Shown here: piece after piece, positions 46,167 through 57,500 of the stretch
How the letters are laid out: the number at the start of each line of letters is the position of its first letter
Numbering within the stretch: the first letter of the stretch is position 1
DNA from: Lepturacanthus savala
Lineage: Eukaryota > Chordata > Actinopteri > Scombriformes > Trichiuridae
DNA: 64,000 nucleotides
NCBI GenBank assembly: GCA_030544235.1
Contig: CM060465.1
Coordinates: 26,978,988 to 27,042,987 of the forward strand
Direction of reading: 5' to 3'
Translations under genes and position numbers: made by a program
The notes under the pieces: model-generated
Database searches by the model: none
What the model saw: only the letters and a program-made list of their open reading frames with translations
Told to the model about the DNA's origin: nothing

Positions 46167-46727
46167 TAGTGATGCACCGATCAGCATTTTTTGGGCCGAT
46201 CACCGATACCGATCACCAAAAAACTTGATCTGCCAATTGCCGATCACAGAAGGAATTTTAAATTTCCATACGTTTCATCTAGCAGAGGGTGCACTGTTTA
46301 TAGAAATAAAACTATAAATTACTTAACTATATTTTAAAAAGTACAGAAACAGAAACTGCCATCTGGGCCAATAAGAAGCCAGGGCTGTCGGGACATGTGC
46401 TGGCAATAAATACAACGCAGCCAATGGCCCGCTGTTGCCAGGCAGAAAACATTTCTTCTAGTACACGCCCCCTCACTCGCTACTGCAGAGATGTATGCTC
46501 TGTGAAACTGAAGCAGAGGATTATTAGGATTTGGCGAAAATGACTAAAACGGGTCCAGTCCGTCCCTGGATGCACCTATTGTTTTGTAGCGTGTTTTTCA
46601 GTTTGAAAGTGGTCGCTAATAATTTACGTCACATGATCGGCTTTTTTATCGGTATGTTTTTCCGATTGCCGATCAGGCTATTTTTAGGCCGGTCATGATC
46701 GGCAGCCGATCGATCGGTGCAACATTA
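46167..46727. mobile_element. hAT-like non-autonomous element with GATCGG-rich ends
   Basis: Terminal inverted repeats TAGTGATGCACCGATC (left) and TAATGTTGCACCGATC (reverse complement of the right end). Flanks CTTGATAT (46159-46166) and CTTGATAC (46728-46735) form a 7-of-8 target duplication. The sub-terminal zones are packed with CCGATCA and GATCGG. No transposase frame. This class of end is frequent in fish genomes. Confidence 0.8.
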
Positions 46728-49700
46728 CTTGATACCGTATAACCCTACTATCAATTGCACCAAATCTTTTTAGATATATATCAAACGTTTTTGACTCCCA
46801 AGTCTAAAAATGATCAGTTTATTTTCATATATGACAAACAAAAGCATTCAACAGTCACATTCAACAGTAAAGATTTTGCATTTTGCTGGAAAAATGAGAA
46901 GATTATCGAATTCTATTTCTATAGTCTAACACATGTCTGGTGGGGGGGGGGGTTACCACTTTGCATAGTCATCATGTCAAGTGTGGTTATCTTCAGTCCG
47001 GCGTAGAGTTCTGTGATGTTGTGCTTGTCGGCAGGACTGCTGCGCCTGTCTCCTGGAGGAGGTCACCGACAGGAAGCTGGATCTGTCGGCTCCTCCCGGG
47101 AGACCGGTCGGACGGGGGGGGAAAAAAAACAAAAAAAATGGAGCTACACGACCTGCCGTCACCCCGACAGGAACACTCTCCTCTCCGCTCTCGGACAATC
47201 CGGGAGATCCTTTAGTGACAGCTGCAGTGTTGAATGACTTGTTGAGGATTTCAATAGAGCTACCTGAGCAGATGAAGCTCTGCCAGCTCCTCGGAGAATC
47301 AGCATGTCAGTCAGGAGAGATTAGAGTGGCCCAAACTGACTGGAAAGTCTGTGTCGGTGTGTTTGGTAACACAGAAAAGCAATATCAGAATAGCCAGAAG
47401 ATCCTGTTTTCATATGTACTTTTTAAGAATAAAAAAATGTAGCTGTTGAATTATTTAGACAGTGTGATGGGCTGCGTTTGTATTGTCTTTTTAGTCTTCT
47501 AACCATTCAAAGTGCTTGACCCTACATGCCGGCATCACATTTCTACGTTGACGGTGGAAGCTGCTGTGCGAGGTGCCAACCAGCTCGTCAGGAGCATCAG
47601 TGTCATGGGCCGCCTGCTTTACAGGCCGTATTCAGCTGCAGGCTCAGTTATCTTTAGAATTCCTTCAGGTAGGAACCGATTATAGGTTTGGGTGATGCTG
47701 GAAAAGGAGGAGTTTGTATGATGTGTTGTCTGACCTTGTTGGAAATTGGAAGTCTTTTTTCCAAAAGGCCTTCCATTTGGAAGGCGGGGTGGGATAATGC
47801 GCGTTTACTCTTTGTTGTTCACATTAAAAAAGGCAGATATAATTGCAGTGTTTCCTACAGACAGAGTAGCATTGTGTAGTGCTAGAGGCGCTGAAGCTCC
47901 AAATGTATTGTATGAGAGAGAATCTCTTTGGGTGAGGAAAAAAAAAGAGGCGGATTCATTTGTGGCGCTTGGTTTTCATTCTGTGGCGCAGCACCATGCG
48001 GTGGTTTAGTAATCGGACGCTATTCTAACAACAGATATCTTGCCATGCCCACTCTTTGACTGGATGCTTTTTTCCCCAATTGTCATTGGCTAGTTCAGTT
48101 TTACAGTTTTCTCTCCTTTGCACCTCGCTATTTACACTCTCTCACTTTAATATACTACATAAAGGCTCTATTTCTTTTGTTCCCCCACACAGCCTGGAGT
48201 CTGTTCAGTTGAATCAGAACCAGTTTAACAAACCTAAATGTAGAGACAACCCAGTCTGCTCCCGGAATTAGAGCTGCTGACCCGTTTGTTTCCCACAACA
48301 AACCAGGAGATCAAATTGATAATGGCAGTGTCTTTATCCACGGTTCAGTAATAGTCGTTATTTACAACATATAAACCGATATCTTGCACTACTGTCAGTT
48401 AGGCCAGTGGTCAGTCTGGTTTGGTCAACATACTAATCATCTGTGTGTAAAACAGTTTGCTCCCTGTGCTGTAATATTGATTAAATGAAACCCTGATGCA
48501 GGGAATTTACATCAAGGCTTTTTAGTAATAGTAATTTGAGTTAAGGATGTGCAAACGATTGATCGATCAAAGCAATTAATGATCAGTCAGTTGACTTGCT
48601 TGCACTTGTGCATGTGTGAAGTAGAAAAAATGCAGTGCTGGAGAATCCCAGGGGAAGTTAACTTTTTCTTTCTTTCTTTTTATGAAGAATATGAATAATT
48701 AACCATAATACTCCCTCTCCCAAACAGAAAATGACTTATATGAAGACAGTGTCCAAAATAAAGTGAAAAATGTCATTTAATCCTCATCATCAGGCTACAT
48801 AAACATCACCCTAACTTTTTCCACACAACAGAAGCCTTTATAAGTAAATGAAAAGAAGTGTCAGGATCTCGCTGACTCGGATCGGTAGATGACAGTGAAA
48901 TGTGTGAGGACGTTTCTGTGCACTTTCCCTAAAAAGTGTTTCTGGCTGCTTTTGTGGATTCTGAGCTAGCCGTGGTGAAATGCTGTGGCTCTGTTTGATG
49001 GCAGCAAAGCTGCAAAAGCAGCAGGAGACGAGACCGCTGTTCCTTTCCCGTTTTTAACTACGTTTAATCCTGTTTTACTGCTGCTTAATTGGACATCTTT
49101 ACCTCATTTAAGTAATCATTTTGCCCCAATCCATGCTATTTTCTAACCTTAAGCGAGTGTTTTTTGTGTGCCTAGCACTTCTATGCATGTGCCGCTTTGA
49201 TTTTTAACGATTCTAACAGTGATTTCATGGTTATTATGATTTTCTCTATCTTCTAAAAAGGAACAGAATCAAACAATGTAAATAAATGATTCATTCTCTA
49301 ACAGTAGTAGGAGTCTACTCCTGTTTATTTCTTTGTTCGAAATCAGTCTATTTTCATTTCTGTAGATTAAATTTAATCCATAATTGAAGATGTCTGTCAT
49401 GGTCATTGGCCGCTGCTTTATATTGATAAACTACATATAGTTATAAATAATACCATCATCAAAAGAACTAAACAATTGCACAGCTAAACTTGGCTTAAGT
49501 AAAATGCATTTTCATATCAAATTATAAGAGGAACTGTCTTAATCAGGAAGTTTAAAATATTACTGTATGTTACGTTACATTACCGTAAGTGCAATAAAAA
49601 GCTATGGCTGTAAATGGAAATGATATTACGTGTTTATTTGCATATAAAGCAGGAATGAATGTGGAAACGTGACAGTGCCACAGCAGATGCTCCTAGGACC

Positions 49701-51993
49701 TAGGATCACCCAGAACACACGTTCATACCAGGTGTGCCACAGGGCCATTGGTGACAGAAGCTTTTCAACACGTGTCGGATCTGTAGGAGACCGCTGAGGG
49801 AGGAAACCCAACAGCTGAACACTGATAAAGCAACATGAGACATTTGCATGACTTTTTTTCTCAACAAACTCCTTTGTCCTCGTTGACATGAGTAGTTTGA
49901 GTATTGCTTGACACCTAGGTAAGAAGTGTTATTTGTTTGTAGTGTAATAGTGTAGTGGTAAAACAGCACTTTTTCATATCTGTGCATCTTCATACTAGGG
50001 ATGCACGGATGTCATTTTTCTCTTTTCTGGCCGCCTCTGTGTCGCTCTGCTGCTGGTGTTTTGTTTGCCTGAATCCTGCGATCAGTAAAGCTACTTGCTT
50101 CTCTCAGCAGATCAACAGCAGAGCAACACTGGAGCCTCCAGTGCTTTCTAATTTTAACCAGTTTAACACAACCAAAACACATCGAATCCCATTGCACCCC
50201 CTCATTCACCTATTTATCACTGCAAAGCATCAATCAATCAATTCTGATTTGGCCTGTTTTTTTGTACAGTGATATAGGAGAATCCTCACAGTGGAGATGA
50301 TCTAATATGGCCTGAGAATCATCAGCAGTTGATGTGCAAAGGCGCTTATTTTGGTTTATTTTTGTTGGGGTGAAAGCATCAGTCGCACTTGGGTCCACTT
50401 AACTCCGCACCAAAGTCATTTGGAGAACCGGACCTTGGTCCGAACGAGGGGATACGAATTATTTGACAGCCTACCGTGTGGGTCTTTGCAACAACACTCA
50501 TCTCCTATGACCTCATTGATGAAAATAGCGCGTCTCCTCTGCCTGAAATGACACGCCAAGTGTCCAGTGCATCTGCAGATTGTTCTCCAGACACATCTGC
50601 AACTCATTTTCTAATTGAATAGTTTGCCAATACAGAGGATGTAATACACGAAAATAAGAACAAGTAGCAATGTGCGTACGCGTCGCTCTATAATGAGTCA
50701 GAATTGGCGCTTATTTCTACCGGAAGCTAAACATTGATGTCATGTCAATCGGACTAATTTTTGGCTCGTTTGTGGATGCTAGTTAGTAAAAATGTTGTTA
50801 CCTGGTGTGAATGAAATAATCAAACTAGTTAGTGTGTGATTGTAAAATGGCTCGGCTCCTGAAACAAATAGAAATCTCTTATTTTCATCATGTTTATAGA
50901 TGATTTTCCAACATTTGAGTTTTGACTGCTGCTCTTTGAATATTCTCGTTGTTTGGTTATGATTTAATGGCGCTGACAGGAACTGTTAAACAACTGTTAA
51001 TCTGTTAAACTGTTTTCTGGAAAGTTAATATGCGCAGTATATTTGGGTGGAAACCTAAATAATCTAGCACCCATCTGTTTTCACACTCCGCTGTTTGCCT
51101 TCACGCGATTAAAGTGAAGATGACACTCCGTTGACATGCAGACAAGTGTTAAATGTGTTGTTTTGGAGGAAGAGTTGGAAAGTTTATCCAGAGAGAGTTT
51201 CTCCAGGACTTCACAGCAGAGAAGAGCGAGACAATAGTGATGCGAGTGGAGTTTGAGGGTTGTTGTTTAATGCATGTCATGGATTCACATCTCAAGGGGT
51301 CCCATCAGTTTTGGCACAGTTAAAGACTTCATCGGCACAAATCTGACAAGTTTATCAAATATTTTTCTAGAAACATCGGCTCAAAATGCTTTCACAAAAG
51401 CAACCGTTATGTTAACATTTTATGAATTAAATGAGATTTCAATCTCATGCACTTTCCACAGAAGCCTTACAGTATATGTTCTCGTTATATAGTCCTCTTT
51501 CATGTTCTGAAACAGGATGCGGGTGTTTCCACTGACAGTTGCATGATAAAAGCTCGCAGTTTAAGGGTTTTTTTTCTTCTTTTTTTCTCAATGAACCCAT
51601 ATCCACGAAATGGAGGATGCCCCCTTTTATATTGAGAGCGAGAGAATTGACTCAGAGGCCCAGGTGTGAGGTTTGTCTTCACTTCCTCCCTCAGCCTTCA
51701 GGCGTCACGATGTCGGAGCTGCTGGTGGGTTCGAGAAAACGTCCTTTCATCTTTTCAGTGAGTGCGGCGGGGCGGAGGCCGCGGGAGGAGAGCGAGCCCC
51801 TTTCGCCTGCAGCAGCTAACCTCGCGTAACCAGGCCGACAAACCACCGGCAAGACGAGCGACACCGAAACATGGCGGTTCTAAGAGCATGAGAGGCCCCT
51901 ATGTAGCTGCAGCACGACTCGCCCTCCGCTGCTACCACCAGTGTCTCTACCCCTCACTCTTATTGCGATCTAAAGGAAAAAAATGGATATAAA

Positions 51994-52384
51994 CCACCGT
52001 TCAAAAGTATGGGGGTCACTCAATTCCAATGAAGATAACGCTAAATTAATCAGAAACATACATTGCTAATATGGTAAATGACTATTCTAGCTGTAAATTT
52101 CTATTTTTTAGTGCAATATAAGGTGTATAGAGGCCCATTTGCTCATTGCGTCAGATGATGATTAGAAAACCCTTGATGCAATCATGTTAGCACAGCTGAA
52201 AACCGTTCAGCTGGTTAGAGAAGCTATAAAACTGTCCGGAAAAATTATTTTAAATCATTATTTCTAACCTTGGGAGTGTGTTGACTATATTTTCATTATA
52301 CAGCTCATGGTTGTAAATAAAAGTGTGACTTTTCATGGAAAACACAAAATTGTCTGGGTGACCTTAAACTTTTGAACGGCAGTG
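51994..52384. mobile_element. Tc1/mariner-type MITE, copy 4
   Basis: Left end CACCGTTCAAAAGTATGGGG, right end (reverse complement) CACTGCCGTTCAAAAGTTTA, followed by TA at 52385-52386. The inner block GGTGTATAGAGGCCCATTT is shared with the copy at 31982. In znf609 intron 1. Confidence 0.75.
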
Positions 52385-52393
52385 TAAATAAAT

Positions 52394-52432
52394 ATGCAAA
52401 TGTGGATTCAGCCATTTGATTACCATGGCAAC
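52394..52432 (+). promoter_or_regulatory. Octamer motif plus strong X-box-like site in znf609 intron 1
   Basis: ATGCAAAT at 52394-52401 is an exact POU-factor octamer. ATTACCATGGCAAC at 52419-52432 fits the RFX X-box consensus at both half-sites. The two lie 17 bp apart, directly beside the end of a MITE. A candidate intronic enhancer by motif content only; no ciliary gene starts here. Confidence 0.35.
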
Positions 52433-52858
52433 CAGTAAAGCTCCGACGCATTCAGTACAGCCCAAGAGAGAAATAATGATCTGACTGACAAGCAAAATCA
52501 AGTACCCACCGCAGTGGGTACTTGATTATGTAAGAGATGGGACTTCTCCATAAGTTTATGAGGGATTCTGCTCTTACACCTGCTGCATGTATTTGCATCT
52601 ACAAATACACACGGCTCATAAAGAGAGTTTGGTGGAAACGGAAAAGTTGCAACATCAGAATATTTAGCATCTTTGCCGATTAACTCTCTATTGATCGTAT
52701 ATTCGACTCATAGTTGCGGCAGTAGTATAATTACACGAAACCTGGAAAATTTAGTTGATTTTCATGTATTCGTGCGGAGGTTCGTCAAATCAATATACTA
52801 TAATTTGTAGAAGACTAAGCATGTCGTGGCTTCTAGAAGTAGAGGCACAGCAGCTGCC

Positions 52859-52884
52859 CACCCCCCCCCACCCCCCCCACCCCA
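52859..52884. repeat. C-rich tract
   Basis: Runs of eight or nine C broken by single A (CCACCCCCCCCCACCCCCCC). On the minus strand it has G-quadruplex potential. In znf609 intron 1. Confidence 0.85.
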
Positions 52885-54532
52885 AGGTGGAGCACTCTGG
52901 CCTCCGGATTGCTGGCACTTGTTGGCCCATTTCTGTTATTGCAATAATTTTGTAGTTCTTTTTCTTGCGAGTCAGTCCGGTAAAAGTAGACCCCACACAT
53001 AATGACAGGAGAGAGGGTAACCAGGCGGGAGACATGCCGCTCATTCAGCCGTTGACACGAGCTGGTTCAGAATCGTCTCCCCTTTAGAAGTCCTCCACTT
53101 CTGCAGGACCCTGGAGGCCTCCTTTGCTTCTTCAGTTCTATCGATCGGCGTGAGCTGTCAAGGTGATTCCTAGATGGAGAGATTAGAGTAGATTGAGTTG
53201 ATTAACCGGTGTGAAAATGTTTCTCACTGACATCCCTACCGTTCACGCCTTGTTCATGGGGAGGCCGGTGTTGGATACCAGTGAACGCCAAACAACAAAA
53301 CAAGCAGGCTGATTGTGGCTTTGCAGAATAGAGGACAGGGCAGGGCGATGTGCAGGCAGCTGGGAGGGAGGCAGGACAGATCAGAAGTGGACTTCTCTCT
53401 GCAGACAGCTCATTTCCTCTTCGGGGAAAATTGATTCAATCAAAAAACGGCCTTTGGCAGGCAGCGCAGCCCGTCTGCAGGTTTTATTATGGAAGTTCAA
53501 AGCCTATTATGGTCCTAAAGTTTCTCTTCAGACAGCTAACAAGCTAACCGTTTATTGCAATGTTTAGAAAACTAACAATTTCAGACAAAACTGTAAATGC
53601 ATTCGTTATACTGGCAGTGAACTCGATTATATCTGTGATACATCTACAGACCCCTGCGGTCTCTGAAAGGCAAAGGAGACAGCTTGACTTCCTGCAAATG
53701 TTCTGTGAAGCAGCTCTGATTTAAAGATCTCATAGTGTTATTGGTATTCAAAAGATCAAACGGCAGTATGCTGTCATTTTCTGACTCTCAACAAATCCCC
53801 CAAAAAGACTAATAACAGTTGTGTTATGCAACATGATGAATAAAGTCATTTCAGACATTTTTGCATAATGTGAAGGAAGCCAGACTATTTCCATTGTAGC
53901 CTAAACGTTCTCCTTACGCCGGACGATTCCATCAAATGTTGCGGTTTTTAACATTAAGACCAATCCATCTTTTCGGGTTCATAAATGCATGATTCAGTCC
54001 ATAAACTCGGTGTCTACATTATAGACATGAAGCCTCCTTGTTACTGCTCTTTTCACTTTCTCCCGTTCTATTCCCTCTACAGTTACGTTGAGCTTGCGGA
54101 TGATAACCACAGAGGCATTTATCACTGACTATAAAAACCACGAAGGTGGGATCTAGTATTTATAAAGTCTCGTCATTTCTCCTTAACGAGTGCTTCAACT
54201 GTTTATTATCTTCTCATTTTGGTCCAGCTCCCCCTGCTCTGCACACTGTAAACTTAAAAAAAAAAAAAAAGCCTTTGGCTGCTCAGGAACATTTGGCAGC
54301 CTCAAGACACTTTAAACAGAACACAAACTCTGTTAGTCTCCCCTGCAGGTACCAGCAGCCATCATCAGGGACAGCGTGTTCACATCCACCCGGCCGCTGG
54401 AGCAGTGAAAGCGGATCGTGGATCGCAGGATGTACAGCCCATTGAAAGCAAAAGTAGTAAAAGTTGTAGTCTTATTTGAGCCGTTTCAGCAAACTAGCCA
54501 AAGGCAGGCTGCATGCTTAGACCTGGCAGCAG

Positions 54533-54550
54533 TCAGTCAGTCAGTCAGTC
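54533..54550. repeat. (AGTC)n short tandem repeat
   Basis: About four and a half AGTC units in znf609 intron 1. Confidence 0.85.
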
Positions 54551-57500
54551 CGCTGACAGCGAGCCAGCACCATTAATGTTTCCACCATTTAATATCAGGA
54601 TAACAATCAGAGGCCCAACAATGTTGTAAAGTTAAGTATATAAATCTATACTGAACAACAAAGTACAATCCCGCCGCTCAGCACTGCTGTCCATAAGCAA
54701 CAAACATAAATTATATAGCAGGAGTATAATTTTTAACGATTCTTTTCATTATCGATTCATTTTGGCTGACTAATGGTCTCAAATGTTGACACTGTCATAT
54801 TTGAAATTTTGCAAAATCTTAATTTTTAAAAAGTTGAAGCATCAAATGTTTTTGCTCGGCAAAGTTAATTTAGAGCAGCATGTTCAGTGTTGTTTATCCC
54901 GTTGCTGATTTCTCTTGATTAATTGATTCGTTTGCTACATAAAATGGTGAAATTCAACATCACGTACCTTTTTGTCTGCACTTTACGTAATCAAAGGTGT
55001 TTCGCATCACATTGTTTGCGTAGTAGACCACGTTATCTGACTGACATGTGACTGCGGCACCCTCTGTTGGAATTGATCTGTTCAAGTACAAGTTGCTTAT
55101 TGATTTAGTAATCGTGCATGTGCAGTGATTATTGCCTATTTTCACTGCAAGGAATGACTTCAGTTGCTTTGCAAAGAACGCAACATTTAAACCTATAGAT
55201 GGTGCAAAATAAGAAAATTTTACATCAGGGATTCTCTAAATTTATGACTACATAATCTTTTTGAACAGGTGGAGGAAAAAAAAAAGTTAGCATCTCTAAA
55301 AATCTAAAAATGTTGACATATGCGCTCAGGTCAGTTTGTCCACCACTGTTTAAAAAAAAAAACCTCTCAGTATACCTTTGTACCAGTTTTCATGGAACCG
55401 GTTTACCAGCCGTCCACACGGAGCCAGGGTAGCAGCAGCAGCTGCTCAGCCGTAGCTGGCGTTTTCCCAGCCTCGTCTCCTCACTCCTGCAGCGCAGCCT
55501 GCTGTAAATCAGCCAGCGCTCTGACAGCGTGTTAATATCTGGGCGAGGATTCACCCTGCCTTCCTGGGACATGTAGTTTACGGCCCGGCGGAGTCAGAAG
55601 AGGCTCCGCTAGCGTTCAGTCTGGTCTGCGTCGAGATGTGGAAATCGGCCGGGGCCAAGTTTCCATCAGAGCGGCCGGATGATTTGTCCTGCTGTTGGTG
55701 AGAAGCCCGCCTGGCTCGGCTCGGGCCGGAGCGTCCCTGGCTCATTTCCATATAAAGAGGCTCCTCCGTGGCTGACGGTAGGGGCAGGGCGCTCAGATGA
55801 GCGGGCGGCCCACGGAGGTCCCGCCACCACGCCGTCTTTAATTAAGTGTGGCATTAGAGGCAGTTGAGCAGAAAGTCTGAGAACAGCTCTGCAGTCTGGA
55901 TGCCACCGGCTAATCCACTCATTCATTTTAACACAAGCAGCTTAAGAATTAGTGTACTGGTTCGAACACCAGAAGCTCAGCATGAGAACTCTGTAGACTT
56001 CGTGTTCACTGCTTAACAAACAATAGAGATATATTCAGAAATACACGTTTGACTCATTTAGTGATCACATTAAGTGCTGAAATGTTTACTGATAAAAATA
56101 TCAGTGATAGCAAAAGAACATTACCTAAATAAAGTAGTTTTAGTATTAAATAATGAATTTGATGATCAGAGAGTGAGAAAACGAGCTGTTTAATGAGGTC
56201 ATTTAATCCCAATTTTCAGTACAGTTGCTGTTAGAGGTGAAGGGAGTTGTCAATTGGTTAATCCAACATTTTTTTACTGCAGATTAATTGAGTTATTCAT
56301 CAGTTCATAGTGCCTATAGGGTAATATCACTATTAAATAAGGACTTTTATGACCAGAGAATTAGAGAACAAGCTGATCGATGAGGTCATTTAATCCCAGC
56401 TTTCAGTACAGTTGCTGTTAGAAATGAGTTGTCGGTTGGTTAATCCAACAATTTTTTTACTGTGGATTAATCGCTTGAGTCATTTATCAATTCATAGTTC
56501 CAAACACTACCGGTTCCAGTTTCAGTAATGTGAGGATTTATTGTTTTTCTCTGCTTTGTATCAGTGCAAATTAAACCTGCCGTGGGGATTTTTTTTTTTT
56601 TTTACATATAAATCCATTCAATTCCTGGGAAAAGCAGACAATGCTGATGAAGCCTAACTGCACAAGGTTGTTGTTTTTTTTTGTGTGTGTCTGGTGATGT
56701 AGATGCTGATCAGAGCACCCGCACTACAGTATATGTCCTGGCAGCCTTCTGTGAACTTGAATGTGGATGAAATAATTTTATCGCGTGTCACTTCTAGACT
56801 TTTAATGTTATCAATGCAAACCAAATCAAACTCTGATACTGAAACAAGCCATTTCAGGGCAGCTGGATTAATGGATTAATTGTGCCGATGTCAGACGGCA
56901 ATTATTGAACGAAATGTAGCTTAGCCTTATGTTATACACGGGCAGGACTAGCGGGTTATGTTCAAGGCGCTGGCTGAGCAAAAACATCAAACAGCTGTTA
57001 GATTCTTTTAAATCAAATCAATGCCGCGCTGCCTTAAATCTTTGGTCAGATTTGAAGTGCAGCCAGATGTGCAGGTAATAAACATCCCAAATTTACACAT
57101 TTGGAGGTATGCAGATGTGCGCAGCGCCTACGCATATGCACTCTGATGACAAAATTTACATAAAACCCAGCTCGTATACCCAGAATGCAGAAAGTATAAT
57201 TAGGGTTTCAGATCATGTACGCTAACCGCTATCTCATCTCAAAAGTGCTGTTACTTTGATGTCTGACATAGACAGACACGGACCTGGAAGATGAATAAAA
57301 GGTCCAGGCAGGTTGCTGCTTCTTTGCAGATATACATAGCCTTTGTTTGCAAAATAAAGATTTCTATCTCATCTTTTTTTTTCCCACCCATTTGGTATTT
57401 GGTAATTAAAACGATCAGTCTTGTCTCAAAATGGTCTCACAAGACAAACAGCCCACCAATCTTATCGAATTTGGCCTCTGGTTCACACCAATATGGCACT

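Noticed and set aside
46941..47237. Several overlapping frames at 46.9-47.2 kb, including MELHDLPSPRQEHSPLRSR
   Set aside because: GC-rich patch in znf609 intron 1 with no family match, no clear acceptor or donor, and competing frames on both strands.
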